From the NCBI GenBank assembly GCA_905211615.1, contig CAJMBB010000129.1:1-5618 (forward strand): a DNA stretch of 5,618 bases. The letters are read 5' to 3'. Shown here piece after piece: positions 5,576 through 5,618 of the stretch. This stretch comes from an uncultured Collinsella sp. (GTDB taxonomy: Bacteria; Actinomycetota; Coriobacteriia; Coriobacteriales; Coriobacteriaceae). The notes under the pieces were generated by a model. The model was given only the letters and a program-made list of their open reading frames with translations, had not been told where the DNA came from and ran no database searches. Every line of letters starts with the position of its first letter. The stretch's first letter is position 1. The translations under genes were made by a program, and so were the position numbers.

Positions 5576-5618
5576 ATCTGCGTAAACGTCAAACGGCCGG
5601 TCGCGCATGCAAAAGCGC

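Noticed and set aside
5607..5618. ATG CAA AAG CGC at the right edge as the start of another gene
   Set aside because: Only four codons are visible and no ribosome binding site precedes it, so it cannot be supported.

Overview
The window is GC-rich bacterial DNA with four strong families in order: a truncated prolipoprotein diacylglyceryl transferase (lgt), a large DUF6020-type membrane protein, a YebC/PmpR-family protein, and an amaP - DUF2273 - asp23 envelope operon. All six genes lie on the + strand. The codon use, the Asp23-type operon next to yebC, and the 'caaaggggacagg' palindromes after stop codons suggest a member of the Coriobacteriia, most likely Collinsella or a close relative (Actinomycetota). 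This assignment is pattern recognition, not a database result.

Layout. Positions 1-650 hold the C-terminal two thirds to three quarters of Lgt. Its stop codon abuts a 12-bp perfect hairpin with a T-run (651-687). After a short gap, a 727-residue polytopic membrane protein runs from a GTG at 725 to 2908. It has the sequence landmarks of DUF6020, a family that looks like GT-C glycosyltransferases. It is followed by a second hairpin with the same loop sequence, a small GC hairpin and a 178-bp intergenic region. yebC (3087-3893) comes next, closed by a long intrinsic terminator (3963-4004) that merges into a TATAAT sequence. The three-gene operon fills 4059-5540: AmaP-like membrane anchor, DUF2273 small membrane protein with an extended N-terminus, and an Asp23/Gls24 protein with a very acidic N-terminal tail. 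A hairpin terminator at 5541-5575 closes the operon, and its loop resembles the other two.

How the genes work together. Lgt (lipoprotein lipidation), the DUF6020 protein (probable lipid-linked sugar chemistry) and the Asp23 operon all act at the cell envelope, while YebC acts on transcription or translation. The tightest functional unit is amaP-DUF2273-asp23, where AmaP and the DUF2273 protein would hold Asp23 at the membrane.

The main non-coding signal is a set of three hairpins, each 0 or 1 nt after a stop codon and each in the same orientation as the upstream gene. Their loops are similar (GGGACAGG.. or GGGATG..), but their outer arms differ in sequence while staying self-complementary. 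No wholly new multi-gene system (defence locus, CRISPR, mobile island) is visible.
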